Notes: a model not told the origin generated them from the letters alone. Positions 26,631-35,911 are shown, counted from the stretch's first letter. The stretch is DNA of 64,000 nt from GCA-020352575 sp964600365 (GCA_964600365.1 CAZRJG010000002.1:1-64000); one strand, 5' to 3'. Numbers and translations are program-made.

Positions 26631-27715
26631 GGAGCTGCGACCGGGACATACGCGGCCGGGTACACCGCCGAGAGCAGATCGTTGAACGGGACGGTGGGTT
26701 CGAGCACCCACGCACCGGACTCGGTGGTGGCGGGATCGACCTCCAGGGAGATCGTGACGATGGAATCGGGTCGGGTGTTCCGGTGCTCCCATGCCAATCG
26801 CACCGCGTACGACACCGAGAGGTTCTCGCTCAGGGAGACGTTCGACACCGCGGCCTGGGCCACCGACTGGAGCGATCCGATGCTCTCGAACGACGCCACC
26901 TTGCGGAGCAGCTCGAACAGGAGATCCTGCTGGTGCTCCTGCCGGGTGAAGTCCGACGCCCCGACTCCCTGCCACACGCCGTCCTTGAGGATCTGGGTGT
27001 GGCGAGAGCGGGCCCAGGCGAGCGCTGTCTCGCCATCCAGGGTGTAGCAACCGGCGGGGGCGTCCAGCCCGGCTTTTCCGTCACGAACCGCATAGTCGAA
27101 GCACCAGTCGATCCCGCCGACGGCATCCACCGCATCGGCAAAGCCCTCGAAGTCCACGACGACGAAGTGGTCCACGTCGATCCCGGTGAAGCGCGACACC
27201 GCGACCGAGAGGAGCTCGGGGCCCGACACCTCGTCGCCACATCCGTTGAGGTTGGCGTTGATCTTCGTGTACTCCCGGAGGCAGGGATTCTCGACGTACA
27301 GGTCGCGGGGAATGGACGTGAGGATCGGGTCCTCCCCCTCGGCGAGCAGCACGTAGATGATGGCATCGGCCCGAAGACCGGACTCGTCGGCTCCCACGAG
27401 CAGGATCGATTCGAACATCTCGTTGGGAAGGGGGGGAGAGACCGTGTTCGGGTTCTCCGTATCAGGGAGCTCGTAGACGGGGGGAGGCTCGTAGTCGGGG
27501 AGGTCGTCGGGGATGGTGCCGTCGATCGCGTCCTGCTGCTCGATCTCATCCCGCACCACGTCACGGACGCTGTCGGTGACCCCCTCCACCTGCTCGGGCG
27601 CAGCTATCGGGTCACCGACCCGCTCGACGGAGCCGAGGGTGACTGCGAGCCGAACACCCCACGCGACGAACCCGAGGAGGAGGAGTCCACCGATCGCGAG
27701 GAGTATCCGCTTCAT
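26627..27715 (-). CDS. LytR-CpsA-Psr (LCP) family cell-wall glycopolymer ligase
   Basis: A 362-residue membrane-anchored protein. One N-terminal TM segment (about residues 3-25) is followed by a Pro/Glu-rich spacer and the LCP domain, with ILLVGADESGLRADAIIYVLL, TSIPRDLYVENP and INANLNGCGDE. LCP enzymes attach teichoic acid or arabinogalactan-type polymers to peptidoglycan outside the membrane. Start ATG 27715 has AGGTG upstream; TAACCT at 27742-27747 (minus) is a candidate -10. The open frame to 28174 is shadow of the Nudix gene. Confidence 0.88.
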   Translation of the reverse strand: MKRILLAIGGLLLLGFVAWGVRLAVTLGSVERVGDPIAAPEQVEGVTDSVRDVVRDEIEQQDAIDGTIPDDLPDYEPPPVYELPDTENPNTVSPPLPNEMFESILLVGADESGLRADAIIYVLLAEGEDPILTSIPRDLYVENPCLREYTKINANLNGCGDEVSGPELLSVAVSRFTGIDVDHFVVVDFEGFADAVDAVGGIDWCFDYAVRDGKAGLDAPAGCYTLDGETALAWARSRHTQILKDGVWQGVGASDFTRQEHQQDLLFELLRKVASFESIGSLQSVAQAAVSNVSLSENLSVSYAVRLAWEHRNTRPDSIVTISLEVDPATTESGAWVLEPTVPFNDLLSAVYPAAYVPVAAP

Positions 27716-27786
27716 GGGCACACCTGATCGCACGAGCGCCGAGGTTAGGAGCGTCCCGGCCTTTGCAGGGCAGATCGTCACCCCCA

Positions 27787-27792
27787 TACGCT
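27787..27792 (+). promoter_or_regulatory. -10 hexamer, leaderless Nudix gene
   Basis: TACGCT ends 7 nt before the GTG at 27800. Confidence 0.4.
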
Positions 27793-27799
27793 GGCGCCC

Positions 27800-28555
27800 G
27801 TGACTCCCTCCGCCGACGCCGCAACCATCGTCCTCCTCCGGGATCGGCCCGCGGGCACACAGGTCTTCATGCTCAGGAGGCACGCCGCTTCGAGCTTCAT
27901 GGCCGGTGCGTGGGTGTTCCCCGGAGGGAAGCTCGAGGCAGGCGACTCGACGCTGCCGACCGACCTCGTCGACGACCCGCACACACCCGATCTCGCGCTG
28001 CGGGTGGCAGCGATCCGCGAGACCTTCGAAGAGTGCGGCATCCTCCTCGGCCGACTCCCCGGGGGCGGTCATCCCAGCATCGACGACCTTCTCGCGATGG
28101 ACGGCGAAGGAGCGCGCCGCCGCCTCAACGACCGGGAGGACCAGTGGGACTGGGCACCGTGGCTCGCATCCCACGGGATCGTGCTCGAGGTCGCCTCACT
28201 CGGCTTCGCCTCCTGGTGGATCACCCCCGAAGGCGAACCCCGGCGGTTCGATACCCGCTTCTACCTCGCCGCCGTCCCCGAGGAGCAGGACGCCCGCCAC
28301 GACGACGTGGAGACCACCGGCTCGGTGTGGATCACCCCTGCCGAGGCGATCGCAGCCGCCGACCGAGGAGACGCCCTCGTGGTGCCTCCCACGCGGAAGA
28401 ACCTGGAAGAGCTACTCGGGTTCACGAGTGCCCGGGCCGCCATCGACCACGCCCACGGGACGCCCGACCCGATCCCGATCCTCCCGGTCATCGAGCGTCG
28501 CGAAGACGGCATCTGGGCCCGACACCCCGACATCGGCGAGCTCCGGGTCCGTTAG
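27800..28555 (+). CDS. Nudix hydrolase
   Basis: A 251-residue protein. The Nudix fold begins ATIVLLRDRPAGTQVFMLRR; the Nudix box is split by about a dozen residues: FPGGKLEAGD, then RETFEECGIL with the metal-binding Glu pair. This long form with an inserted segment resembles CoA- or lipid-pyrophosphatase-like (NUDT19-type) members. The substrate is uncertain. It is divergent from the LCP gene, and its stop overlaps the hyuB stop by 4 bp. Confidence 0.85.
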   Translation: MTPSADAATIVLLRDRPAGTQVFMLRRHAASSFMAGAWVFPGGKLEAGDSTLPTDLVDDPHTPDLALRVAAIRETFEECGILLGRLPGGGHPSIDDLLAMDGEGARRRLNDREDQWDWAPWLASHGIVLEVASLGFASWWITPEGEPRRFDTRFYLAAVPEEQDARHDDVETTGSVWITPAEAIAAADRGDALVVPPTRKNLEELLGFTSARAAIDHAHGTPDPIPILPVIERREDGIWARHPDIGELRVR

Positions 28556-30096
28556 GCGCTCCCCCAGCCCCCACCCCCGGGGGTACGGACGATCAAGCGG
28601 TCGCCCGGTTCGACCTCGAAGGTGGTCTTGCCGGGAAGTCGTTCGGGAGCGCATCCCGGCCGCACGAGCCAGTCCTCCCCCGTCTCTCCGGGGCCTCCAC
28701 CTGCGAGTCCCCATGGGGCGACCAGCCTTCGCTCACCCATGAGCGAGACCGTTGCCGGCTCGGTGAACTCGAGTTCCCGCTCGATCCCATCGCCCCCGCG
28801 ATGGAGGCCGATGCCACCGGAGCCGACCCGGAGGGCGTAGCGGAGCACCCGGAAGGGGTAGTGCGATTCCAGCGACTCGATGGGGGTGTTCTTCGTGTTC
28901 GTCATGCCGGTCTGGATCCCCGACTCCCCGGCACCCCCAGGCCATCCCCCCTGGCCACCCGCCACCGTCTCGTAGTAGGCGAAGCGGTCGTTGCCGATGA
29001 GGACGTTGTTCATCGTGCCCTGGGAGGCGGCGGGCACCCGCCCGGGAGCCGCGCCGGCCAACGCCCCGAGCACCACGTCGGCGATCCTCTGCGAGGTCTC
29101 GACATTCCCGGCGGCCACAGCGGCAGGCGGGAGGGCGGACACGATCGAGCCGGGCCGGGTCACGATGCGGATGGGCCGGTAGCAACCCCCATTGGCGGGG
29201 ATCGTCGGATCGGTCGCAACCCGGACGGCGTAGTACACGCACGACGCGGTCACCGCCTCGACCGCATTGAAGTTGGCAGGGACCTGGTCGGCGCTCCCCG
29301 AGAAGTCGGCGATGAGGTGCTCCCCGTCGATCGTGACCCTGACCTGGATGGGGACGAGCTCGGCACCCCGTTCCATGACGTCCTCGAACTCCCAGGTCCC
29401 GTTGGGGAGGGCCGAGAGCGCTGATGCCATCCGCCGCTCGCCGTACGACAGGAGGGCATCGGTGGTCCTCCGGAACGCCTCACTCCCCTCCCTTCGCACG
29501 ACCTCCTCGAGCCGAGCGGCTCCGACCTCATTCGCCCCCAACTGGGCCGAGAGGTCGCCAAGTCGCTCCGCAGGCGTGCGGGTCGCTGCGAGGAACGGAC
29601 CGAGGAACGCGTCGTCCCATCTCCCGTCGATCACCGCGCGCATCGGCGACACCACGATGCCCTCCTGCTCCACCCTCGTGGCGTGGGCGGGCATCGAACC
29701 AGGTGCCTCACCGCCCACATCGGCGTGATGGGCCCGGTTCGCCACCCACGCGACGAGGTTCCCGTCGACGAACACCGGGGAAACGATCGTGAGGTCATTG
29801 AGATGGGTGCCACCGCGGAACGGATCGTTCACGGCGTACTGGGCGCGCGGCTCCAGCCCACCGGCGAATGCCTCCGACACCGCTTCGATGGCGGCGGGCA
29901 TCGAGCCGAGGTGGACCGGGATGTGCTCGGCCTGGGCGAGCATCTCGCCGTTCGCCACGAAGACCGCAGCCGAGCAGTCGACTCGTTCCTTGATGTTCGG
30001 GCTGTACGCAGTCCGCCGCAGCACCGTCCCCATTTCCTCGGCGATCGATGCGAACTGGTTCCGCGCGACCTCGAGCGCGACTGCGTCGACGCTCAC
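28552..30096 (-). CDS. hyuB: Hydantoinase/oxoprolinase subunit B
   Basis: A 514-residue HyuB/N-methylhydantoinase B protein, beginning DAVALEVARNQFASIAEEMG and carrying the family blocks RTAYSPNIKERVDCSAAVF, GDVFIVNDPYFGG-like VNDPFRGGTHLNDLT and HHADVGG. With HyuA it forms an ATP-dependent lactamase for 5-oxoproline or hydantoin-type rings. The GTG start overlaps the hyuA stop by 4 bp; the 3' end interlocks with the Nudix gene. Confidence 0.92.
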   Translation of the reverse strand: MSVDAVALEVARNQFASIAEEMGTVLRRTAYSPNIKERVDCSAAVFVANGEMLAQAEHIPVHLGSMPAAIEAVSEAFAGGLEPRAQYAVNDPFRGGTHLNDLTIVSPVFVDGNLVAWVANRAHHADVGGEAPGSMPAHATRVEQEGIVVSPMRAVIDGRWDDAFLGPFLAATRTPAERLGDLSAQLGANEVGAARLEEVVRREGSEAFRRTTDALLSYGERRMASALSALPNGTWEFEDVMERGAELVPIQVRVTIDGEHLIADFSGSADQVPANFNAVEAVTASCVYYAVRVATDPTIPANGGCYRPIRIVTRPGSIVSALPPAAVAAGNVETSQRIADVVLGALAGAAPGRVPAASQGTMNNVLIGNDRFAYYETVAGGQGGWPGGAGESGIQTGMTNTKNTPIESLESHYPFRVLRYALRVGSGGIGLHRGGDGIERELEFTEPATVSLMGERRLVAPWGLAGGGPGETGEDWLVRPGCAPERLPGKTTFEVEPGDRLIVRTPGGGGWGSA

Positions 30097-32048
30097 CAGG
30101 AGACCTCCAGTGCCCCCGAGTCGTGGACGACGGCCCGCTCGCCCGGGCCCAGTAGCGAAGTGGCCTCCGGCTCCTCGATGATGGCTGGGCCGACCACCTC
30201 ATCTCCGGGGCCAAGTCCGGAGCGCCGGTACACAACGGCCTCCTGGGCTCCCTCCGGGAGGACGATCCACCGCACCCCGACCCGACGCGGGCCCGTCGGC
30301 CGGATGGGCGGGAGGTCCTCCCATGCCACTGCGGGGACCGACATCGCTGCGGCACGAACGGTGACGACCTCGATCGGGTCTTCGGGGCGGGCAAACCCAT
30401 TTCGCCCGGCGTGGACGCGGTGGAAGCGCTCGGCGAGCCCATCCCACCCGTCGATGCCCTCCATGGCCACCGACATCTCGTGCGACTGCCCGAGGTACCG
30501 CACATCCGCCACCCGCTCGGCGGAGGTTGGCTCTTCGCCCATCGCCCGGAGTCCCGAGCGGGCCTCATCCGTGGTGCGATCGAGCGCAGCGCGGAGCGCA
30601 CCGAAGTCCCCGAGGTCGATCGCCACGGAACGAGCCACGTCATGGCGGGGCGGCGCGAGCAAGAGCCCAACGGCACTGAAGACGCCCGCGAACGCGGGGA
30701 TCACGACGCCGCGCATCCCTATGCGCCGGGCGAGTGCCGTCGCGTGGAGGCCACCCGCCCCACCGAACGCAACGAGTCGGGCACCACGCGGATCGGCACC
30801 CTCTTCGACGCTCACCGCCCGGATCGCCCGCTCCATGTGGGCCTCGACGACCTCGAGCATGCCGAGGGCAGCTGCCTCGGCCGAGAGCCCGACACGACTC
30901 CCAAGGGCTCCGACCGCCTCGAGGGCCCGATCCCGGTCGACTGCCACGCGGTCGCCGAGCACGGCATCGGGGGCGATGCGACCGAGGACGAGGTTCGCGT
31001 CCGTCACCGCTGGCTCCGTGCCTCCCCGTCCGTAACACGCGGGCCCCGGATGGGCCCCGGCCGAACGCGGTCCCACCCGGAGCGCACCCCCTGCGTCGAC
31101 CCATCCGAGGGATCCCCCTCCCGCACCGACGGTGTGCACGGCGACGGAGGGGAGCCTGCACGGGAAGCCATCGATCTCGCGCTCGAAGGAGACCTCGGGG
31201 ACCCCGCCTTCGATGCGGCAGACATCGGTGGACGTGCCGCCCATGTCGAACGCCACGACCCGTTCGTCGCCGAGCGCCTTGGCGATGGCAGCGGTTGCGA
31301 CCACCCCGCCTGCCGGTCCCGACAGGAGCGCCGCGGCCGGGAGGTGGGCGGCGGTGTCGATCCCCATGAGGCCCCCACTCGAACGCATCACGCTGATGCG
31401 ATCCGGGAGGCCCGACTCTGGCGCCCTCCGACCGAGCCGCTCGAGGTAGCCCTCCACCGCGGGCATCAGGTAGGCGTTCAGCGTGGTCGTGGAGGTCCGC
31501 TCGAACTCGCGGAACTCCGGCGCCACCTCTGAGGACCGCGCGATCGGCAGCCCCAATCCCTCCAGCGCCGCGGCGATTGCTCGTTCGCGGTCCTCGTCGA
31601 GGTACGCATACAGCGCTGACACTGCAATCGCCTCCGGTGACAGCGCAGCGACCCGTTCGGTGAGGGACACCAGTTCGGCGGGCTCGGGGACGACCCGGCG
31701 ACCTGCCACTTCGATCCTCCGGTCGGAGGGCACGAGCGGTTCGGGGCGGTGCACCTCCACGTCGTAGAGGGACGGTCGATCCTGTCGCCCGATTGCCAAC
31801 ACGTCGGCGAATCCCTCGTCGGCGATGAGGACCGTCCGGGCGCCCCTTCGCTCGAGCAGCGCATTCGTGGCGACCGTGGTCCCGTGGAGGAGGCGCTCAG
31901 TGCCGCCGTCCCCGAGTACCGACCTGGTCCCGGCGAGCACGCCGTCGGACTGGTCGGGAGTCGACGAGGTCTTTCCGACCCGCACCCGAGAGCCGTCCCA
32001 CCAGGCGATGTCGGTGAACGTGCCTCCCACATCCACTCCGACCGTCAT
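30093..32048 (-). CDS. hyuA: Hydantoinase/oxoprolinase subunit A
   Basis: A 651-residue HyuA/N-methylhydantoinase A protein with an actin-like ATPase core: phosphate-1 loop VGVDVGGTFTDIAWW at the N terminus and phosphate-2 AFDMGGTSTDVCRIEG (about residue 265), followed by GAGGGSLGWVDAGGAL. It is the partner of the overlapping hyuB. Its ATG lies only 18 bp from the divergent nfu-type start, so its promoter must fall inside that gene or the shared gap. Confidence 0.93.
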   Translation of the reverse strand: MTVGVDVGGTFTDIAWWDGSRVRVGKTSSTPDQSDGVLAGTRSVLGDGGTERLLHGTTVATNALLERRGARTVLIADEGFADVLAIGRQDRPSLYDVEVHRPEPLVPSDRRIEVAGRRVVPEPAELVSLTERVAALSPEAIAVSALYAYLDEDRERAIAAALEGLGLPIARSSEVAPEFREFERTSTTTLNAYLMPAVEGYLERLGRRAPESGLPDRISVMRSSGGLMGIDTAAHLPAAALLSGPAGGVVATAAIAKALGDERVVAFDMGGTSTDVCRIEGGVPEVSFEREIDGFPCRLPSVAVHTVGAGGGSLGWVDAGGALRVGPRSAGAHPGPACYGRGGTEPAVTDANLVLGRIAPDAVLGDRVAVDRDRALEAVGALGSRVGLSAEAAALGMLEVVEAHMERAIRAVSVEEGADPRGARLVAFGGAGGLHATALARRIGMRGVVIPAFAGVFSAVGLLLAPPRHDVARSVAIDLGDFGALRAALDRTTDEARSGLRAMGEEPTSAERVADVRYLGQSHEMSVAMEGIDGWDGLAERFHRVHAGRNGFARPEDPIEVVTVRAAAMSVPAVAWEDLPPIRPTGPRRVGVRWIVLPEGAQEAVVYRRSGLGPGDEVVGPAIIEEPEATSLLGPGERAVVHDSGALEVSW

Positions 32049-32052
32049 GGTC

Positions 32053-32058
32053 TACGCT
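32053..32058 (+). promoter_or_regulatory. -10 hexamer, near-leaderless nfu-type gene
   Basis: TACGCT ends 8 nt before the ATG at 32067, inside the 18-bp gap to the divergent hyuA start. Confidence 0.4.
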
Positions 32059-32066
32059 CCCGGGCA

Positions 32067-32324
32067 ATGCCCATCGTCATCGAGAACACCCCGAATCCCA
32101 ACGCCCTCAAGTTCACCGTTGGCACATCGGTGGGAGGTCCTGCGACCTTCTCGGCCAGCTCGGCAGACGACCACCCGGTTGCTCGGGACGTGGTGGAGGT
32201 GGACGGTGTGACGAGCATGTTCCTCACGGCCGACTTCGTCACCGTCACCAAGGATCCCGGTGCGGACTGGTCGGCGATCGCGCCGGTGGTGCAGGCGATC
32301 CTAGAGCGGCACTACCCCGGGTAG
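32067..32324 (+). CDS. Nfu N-terminal-domain (NifU-like) protein
   Basis: An 85-residue protein consisting only of the Nfu_N domain: IENTPNPNALKFTVG at the start, then VDGVTSMFLTADFVTVTKDP. In Nfu proteins this domain precedes the Fe-S-binding NifU domain; here the CxxC module is absent, so it may be a stand-alone accessory to Fe-S assembly. It ends 13 bp inside the convergent gene. Confidence 0.82.
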   Translation: MPIVIENTPNPNALKFTVGTSVGGPATFSASSADDHPVARDVVEVDGVTSMFLTADFVTVTKDPGADWSAIAPVVQAILERHYPG

Positions 32325-33013
32325 TCCTCCCACACGACGAGCGGGACCACGCTGCCGTCGGCGAGGCGCACCGAGAACTCCGCCCACCAACGGCTGCCGT
32401 CGATGCCCGATCGCACCACCTCCTCGGCCGTGCCCCAAAGCGCGGCGGTGCGGATGAGACCATCGAGGACGTCGGGGGGTGGGACGGCGCCGTCGGTGAG
32501 GGTGCGGATCCGAACGGCCTCCACCTCGACCGGCTTCCAGGACACAATCGTTCCATCGCTCCCCACCGTCGCCTCGATCGCCAAGCGGAGCGGACTCCCA
32601 TCTGCTCCCCGTGCCGTCGCCCAGACCACGACCTGCGCCTCCTGGGTGCCGATGGGCGGACCAACCGCACGGATCGAGGCCACATCGATGCCGGCGTCGA
32701 GCAGGAGCCCGGCGAGAAACCGCTCGGCCATCGAGCCAGCAAGGGAGGCGTCGGGGGTCGGCTCTGCCCAGAGCCCTTCGCCCAGCGGGAGGGTCGTCGT
32801 CGTGGTCGTCATCGGAGCCATCGACACGGACGTCGCCACCGCCGGATTGGCCGCTGCGACCGGTGCGGTGCTCCGTCGGAGGGCGAAGGCGCCCGCACCG
32901 ACCAGCGCCAGCACCGCAACCAGGGCGACGAGCAGCCGCGTGTCGATTCGTTGCTCCACCGATGCGAAGCGCTCCCAAGGGATCGCCTCCAAGGCCTCGT
33001 CGTGCTCGTCCAT
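32312..33013 (-). CDS. Single-pass membrane protein of unknown function
   Basis: A 233-residue protein: a short acidic cytoplasmic N terminus, one TM segment (about residues 27-45), a Thr-rich linker (TTTTTTLPLG) and a mixed alpha/beta extracytoplasmic domain ending WWAEFSVRLADGSVVPLVVW. I do not recognise the domain. A GGAGG stands upstream of the ATG. It is divergent from another membrane-anchored unknown with a similar Thr-rich linker. Confidence 0.65.
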   Translation of the reverse strand: MDEHDEALEAIPWERFASVEQRIDTRLLVALVAVLALVGAGAFALRRSTAPVAAANPAVATSVSMAPMTTTTTTLPLGEGLWAEPTPDASLAGSMAERFLAGLLLDAGIDVASIRAVGPPIGTQEAQVVVWATARGADGSPLRLAIEATVGSDGTIVSWKPVEVEAVRIRTLTDGAVPPPDVLDGLIRTAALWGTAEEVVRSGIDGSRWWAEFSVRLADGSVVPLVVWEDYPG

Positions 33014-33136
33014 GTCGCCTCCGGGCCCGCCGCATCACCCCCTCGCACCGTACGTCGCACCGCACGCCCGCGGAAGGGAGTCGCGAGGCGAAGCCGGGTC
33101 ACACAGCGCCGTGCCACTACCATCCACAGCAATCCC

Positions 33137-33745
33137 ATGACCTTCAGCACTGACCCGAAACCCGGCCGTTGGATCCTCCCGCTGATCATCCTCGCCATGG
33201 TCGGGTTCACCTACGTCTTCGTCTCCTCACTCGAGGAGCAGGTCCCGACCGAGACCGACGCGGGCCTCGATCTCCCCATCCTCGAGACGACGACCACCGT
33301 CGGCGAGGCCCCCGTGATCGAGACGACGACCACGACCGAGGGGGCCAGCGAGCGCCAGGAGTACGCCCAGGAGATGCAGGGGTACCTCGACGAGCTCCTC
33401 GCCCTGAACGACCAACTCCAGGCGATCAACTCCGAGTTCGAGAGCCAGGCGGTCACCTTCTCTGCAGCCGAATCGGGGATGGAGCAGGCGATCGCCAACT
33501 TCCAGGCCTGGTACGCCAGCATCACCGCCACCCTCGCCCCGGCGAGTGAGGTGGACCTCCAGCTCCCCCACCAGGACATCCTCGATGCCGCCCTCGCCCC
33601 CGTGCAGGAGGCGGAGGCGGCCCTCGAAGGACTTCGCGGCCCCGGCGCCGAGCCACGACAACAGGCGGTCGTCCGACTCGCAGACGCAGTCACGCTCTTC
33701 GAGGCGAAGGTGAACGCCGCCATCTCGATCGCCGGGACCGCCTAG
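33137..33745 (+). CDS. Membrane-anchored coiled-coil protein of unknown function
   Basis: A 202-residue protein with an N-terminal TM anchor (about residues 12-30), two Thr-rich patches (TTTTVG and TTTTTEG), then a helical, Glu/Gln/Ala-rich extracytoplasmic region likely to form coiled coil. ATG 33137 follows a TACCAT hexamer (33118-33123) by 13 nt. No family is recognised. Confidence 0.65.
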   Translation: MTFSTDPKPGRWILPLIILAMVGFTYVFVSSLEEQVPTETDAGLDLPILETTTTVGEAPVIETTTTTEGASERQEYAQEMQGYLDELLALNDQLQAINSEFESQAVTFSAAESGMEQAIANFQAWYASITATLAPASEVDLQLPHQDILDAALAPVQEAEAALEGLRGPGAEPRQQAVVRLADAVTLFEAKVNAAISIAGTA

Positions 33746-33775
33746 CCCCGGCCTCCGAACCACCTGCACCAGCCG

Positions 33776-34633
33776 TCAGGCTCGCACCCGTTGGGTCGCA
33801 TCCGTGATGAACACCGCAACGGCGACCCAGACGAGGGCGAAGCCCACCCACCGCCCGGTCGAGACGACCTCCCCGAACAGGAATGCGCCCTCGAGGAAGA
33901 GGAGCGTGGGCGTGATGAACTGGAGCATCCCGACCCACGCCAGCGGGATGGATCGCACCGCTGTACCGAAGAAGACGAGTGGGAGCACCGTCACCGCGCC
34001 CGCCCCGATCAGCACGGTCGTGGTGAGCGGGTCGGCACCGAACGACCCCGGCACATCGATGAGGAACGTGAAACCGACGAGTGCCAGCGGATAGGCGAAG
34101 ACCACTTCCCAGATGAGGGCCACGACCGGAGCAGCGGTGGAGGTCGTCTTCTTCACGGCCCCGTAGGTGGCGAATGACGCCGCGATCGCAAGCGCCATCC
34201 ACGGCACGATGTGCTCGGCCGCGACCATCACCGCCACGCCCGCGCCCGCGAGCCCGAGCGCCACACGCTGGAGCCGCGAGAGGCGCTCGCCGAACACGAG
34301 CACTCCGACGAGGACCGAGAGGAACGGGTTGATGTAGTAGGCGAGACTCGCCTCGACCACCCGCTCCAGGAAGATGGCCCACACGAAGAGGCCCCAGTTG
34401 ACGGTCACCGCCACCCCGGCGATGGCGAGGCGCACGCGGTCACGCCGGGAGACCTCCCACACTTCGCGCCAGCGGCGGGCGAACAGGAGGGTGAGGACCA
34501 GCACCGGCAACGACCAGACGATCCGGTGCCCGAGGACCTCGAGCGCCGGGACGTCGGAGATGAGCCGCCAATAGAACGCCGCGAAGCCCCAGAGGAGGTA
34601 GGCGGTGATGGCGGCGAAGAACCCCTTGCGCAT
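33776..34633 (-). CDS. rarD: RarD-like EamA-family transporter
   Basis: A 285-residue membrane protein with about ten hydrophobic segments. It begins MRKGFFAAITAYLLWGFAAFYWRLI and continues with EVLGHRIVWSLPVL, both typical of RarD in the drug/metabolite transporter superfamily; substrates are generally unknown. The start is ATG 34633, 6 nt after TACCCT; the longer frame to 34672 is rejected. Confidence 0.88.
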   Translation of the reverse strand: MRKGFFAAITAYLLWGFAAFYWRLISDVPALEVLGHRIVWSLPVLVLTLLFARRWREVWEVSRRDRVRLAIAGVAVTVNWGLFVWAIFLERVVEASLAYYINPFLSVLVGVLVFGERLSRLQRVALGLAGAGVAVMVAAEHIVPWMALAIAASFATYGAVKKTTSTAAPVVALIWEVVFAYPLALVGFTFLIDVPGSFGADPLTTTVLIGAGAVTVLPLVFFGTAVRSIPLAWVGMLQFITPTLLFLEGAFLFGEVVSTGRWVGFALVWVAVAVFITDATQRVRA

Positions 34634-34639
34634 GGCGCG

Positions 34640-34645
34640 AGGGTA
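34640..34645 (-). promoter_or_regulatory. -10 hexamer, leaderless rarD
   Basis: TACCCT on the minus strand ends 6 nt before the ATG at 34633. Confidence 0.4.
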
Positions 34646-34686
34646 TGCAGCGGAGATCCCCCTCCAGTCCACAGACAGGGCACGCA

Positions 34687-34716
34687 GAAGCGCCCGGGCA
34701 GATGCCCGGGCGCTTC
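34687..34716 (-). terminator. Hairpin terminator after glnII
   Basis: A perfect 14-bp stem (34687-34700 with 34703-34716) with a two-base loop lies just beyond the glutamine synthetase stop. Confidence 0.7.
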
Positions 34717-34738
34717 AGCAAACGACGGAGGAGGTCGT

Positions 34739-35758
34739 TCAGAGGTCGCCGTCAGCCGTGCCGCAGATGGTCTCGACCATCAGGCGGGTCACCACGTACG
34801 GATCCATGTTGGCGTTCGGTCGCCGGTCCTCGAGGTAGCCCTTGCCCTCCTTGGCCACCTGCCACGGGATACGCACGGAGGCACCGCGGTGGGACACGCC
34901 ATAGGAGTACTCGGTCCACGGAGCGGTCTCGTGGAGGCCGGTGAGGCGCTGGTCCACGCCGGCGCCGTAGTTCGTGATGTGGAGGTCGTGGCGCTTGCCA
35001 AGGGCCTCACACCCGTCGACCACCGGCTGGTAGGACTCGCGCATCGCCTTCGTGGAGAAGTTCGTGTGCGCTCCGGCACCGTTCCAGTCGCCCTTGACAG
35101 GCTTCGGGTCGAGCGTCGCGGAGATGTCGAAGTCCTCGGCCACGCGGTAGAGGAGCCACCGAGCAAGCCAGATCTCGTCGGAGACGTCGATCGGGCTGGA
35201 GGGGCCGATCTGGAACTCCCACTGGCCGATCATCACCTCGGCGTTGGTACCCGAGATGGTGAGGCCGGCTACGAGGCATGCATCGGTGTGCGCCTCGACG
35301 ACGTCACGACCCCAGATCTCGTCGGCGCCGATACCGCAGTAGTAGCCGCCCTGGGGGGCCGGGAAGCCACCGAGGGGCCAGCCGTGCGGACGACCGTCCT
35401 TGAAGAAGGTGTACTCCTGCTCGATACCGAACCACGACTCGTGGTGGGCGTACTTCTCGGCGATCGGCCGGAGCAGCGCCCGGGTGTTGGACTCGTGCGG
35501 CTCGTCGTCCGGCGTCCACACCTCGTTGAGGACGAGGACGTTGTCGCCACCGCGGATCGGATCCGGGACGACCCGGACCGGCTTGAGCACACAGTCGGAG
35601 TTGTCGCCGGGGGCCTGGTTCGTCGAAGAACCATCAAAGCCCCAGACGGGCGCCTCGTCTGCCGAGGTGATCGGCTCGGGGAGGATCTTCGTCTTGGACC
35701 GGAGCAACCGGGTCGGCCTCGACCCGTCGATCCAGATGTACTCGGCTCGAATTGCCAT
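34739..35758 (-). CDS. glnII: Glutamine synthetase, eukaryotic type (GSII)
   Basis: A 339-residue GSII, the short decameric form. Family blocks are WGFDGSSTNQAPGDNSD (about residue 41), WFGIEQEYTFF, GWPLGGFPAPQGGYYCG, KGDWNGAGAHTNFSTK and NYGAGVDQRLTGLHET. It condenses glutamate and ammonia with ATP in the cytoplasm. The start is ATG 35758; the longer frame to 36256 is glnA shadow. It is divergent from a GSI gene over a 168-bp region with a GlnR-type box, as expected for a nitrogen-controlled gene. Confidence 0.94.
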   Translation of the reverse strand: MAIRAEYIWIDGSRPTRLLRSKTKILPEPITSADEAPVWGFDGSSTNQAPGDNSDCVLKPVRVVPDPIRGGDNVLVLNEVWTPDDEPHESNTRALLRPIAEKYAHHESWFGIEQEYTFFKDGRPHGWPLGGFPAPQGGYYCGIGADEIWGRDVVEAHTDACLVAGLTISGTNAEVMIGQWEFQIGPSSPIDVSDEIWLARWLLYRVAEDFDISATLDPKPVKGDWNGAGAHTNFSTKAMRESYQPVVDGCEALGKRHDLHITNYGAGVDQRLTGLHETAPWTEYSYGVSHRGASVRIPWQVAKEGKGYLEDRRPNANMDPYVVTRLMVETICGTADGDL

Positions 35759-35834
35759 GGGGATTCCCTTCTCGCAGATAGCGGCGCGAACCGCCGGTCC
35801 GTCACCGTTGTCGGTCCTACCTTCCGCGGGTGCC

Positions 35835-35872
35835 TTTTCCCTCCCGTTACCCGAATGTGAAGAGCGTGTTTC
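35835..35872. promoter_or_regulatory. GlnR-type box between glnII and glnA
   Basis: Four five-base units sit exactly 11 nt apart on the plus strand: TTTTC (35835), GTTAC (35846), GTGAA (35857) and GTTTC (35868). On the minus strand this reads GAAAC-n6-TTCAC-n6-GTAAC-n6-GAAAA, close to the alternating GTnAC/GAAAC actinobacterial GlnR box. PhoP boxes share the 11-nt phase, so cross-binding is possible. Confidence 0.55.
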
Positions 35873-35911
35873 GGGTTCGACGGCGAGTGGGCGCCCAGCT
35901 CGGCCCATCAC

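Noticed and set aside
27763..29424. 553-codon plus-strand open frame
   Set aside because: It is Arg/Pro/Gly-rich shadow of the Nudix gene and the antisense of hyuB; no family pattern. Many other long frames (for example 5033-5902, 23605-25458, 3084-4223) are the same effect of high GC.
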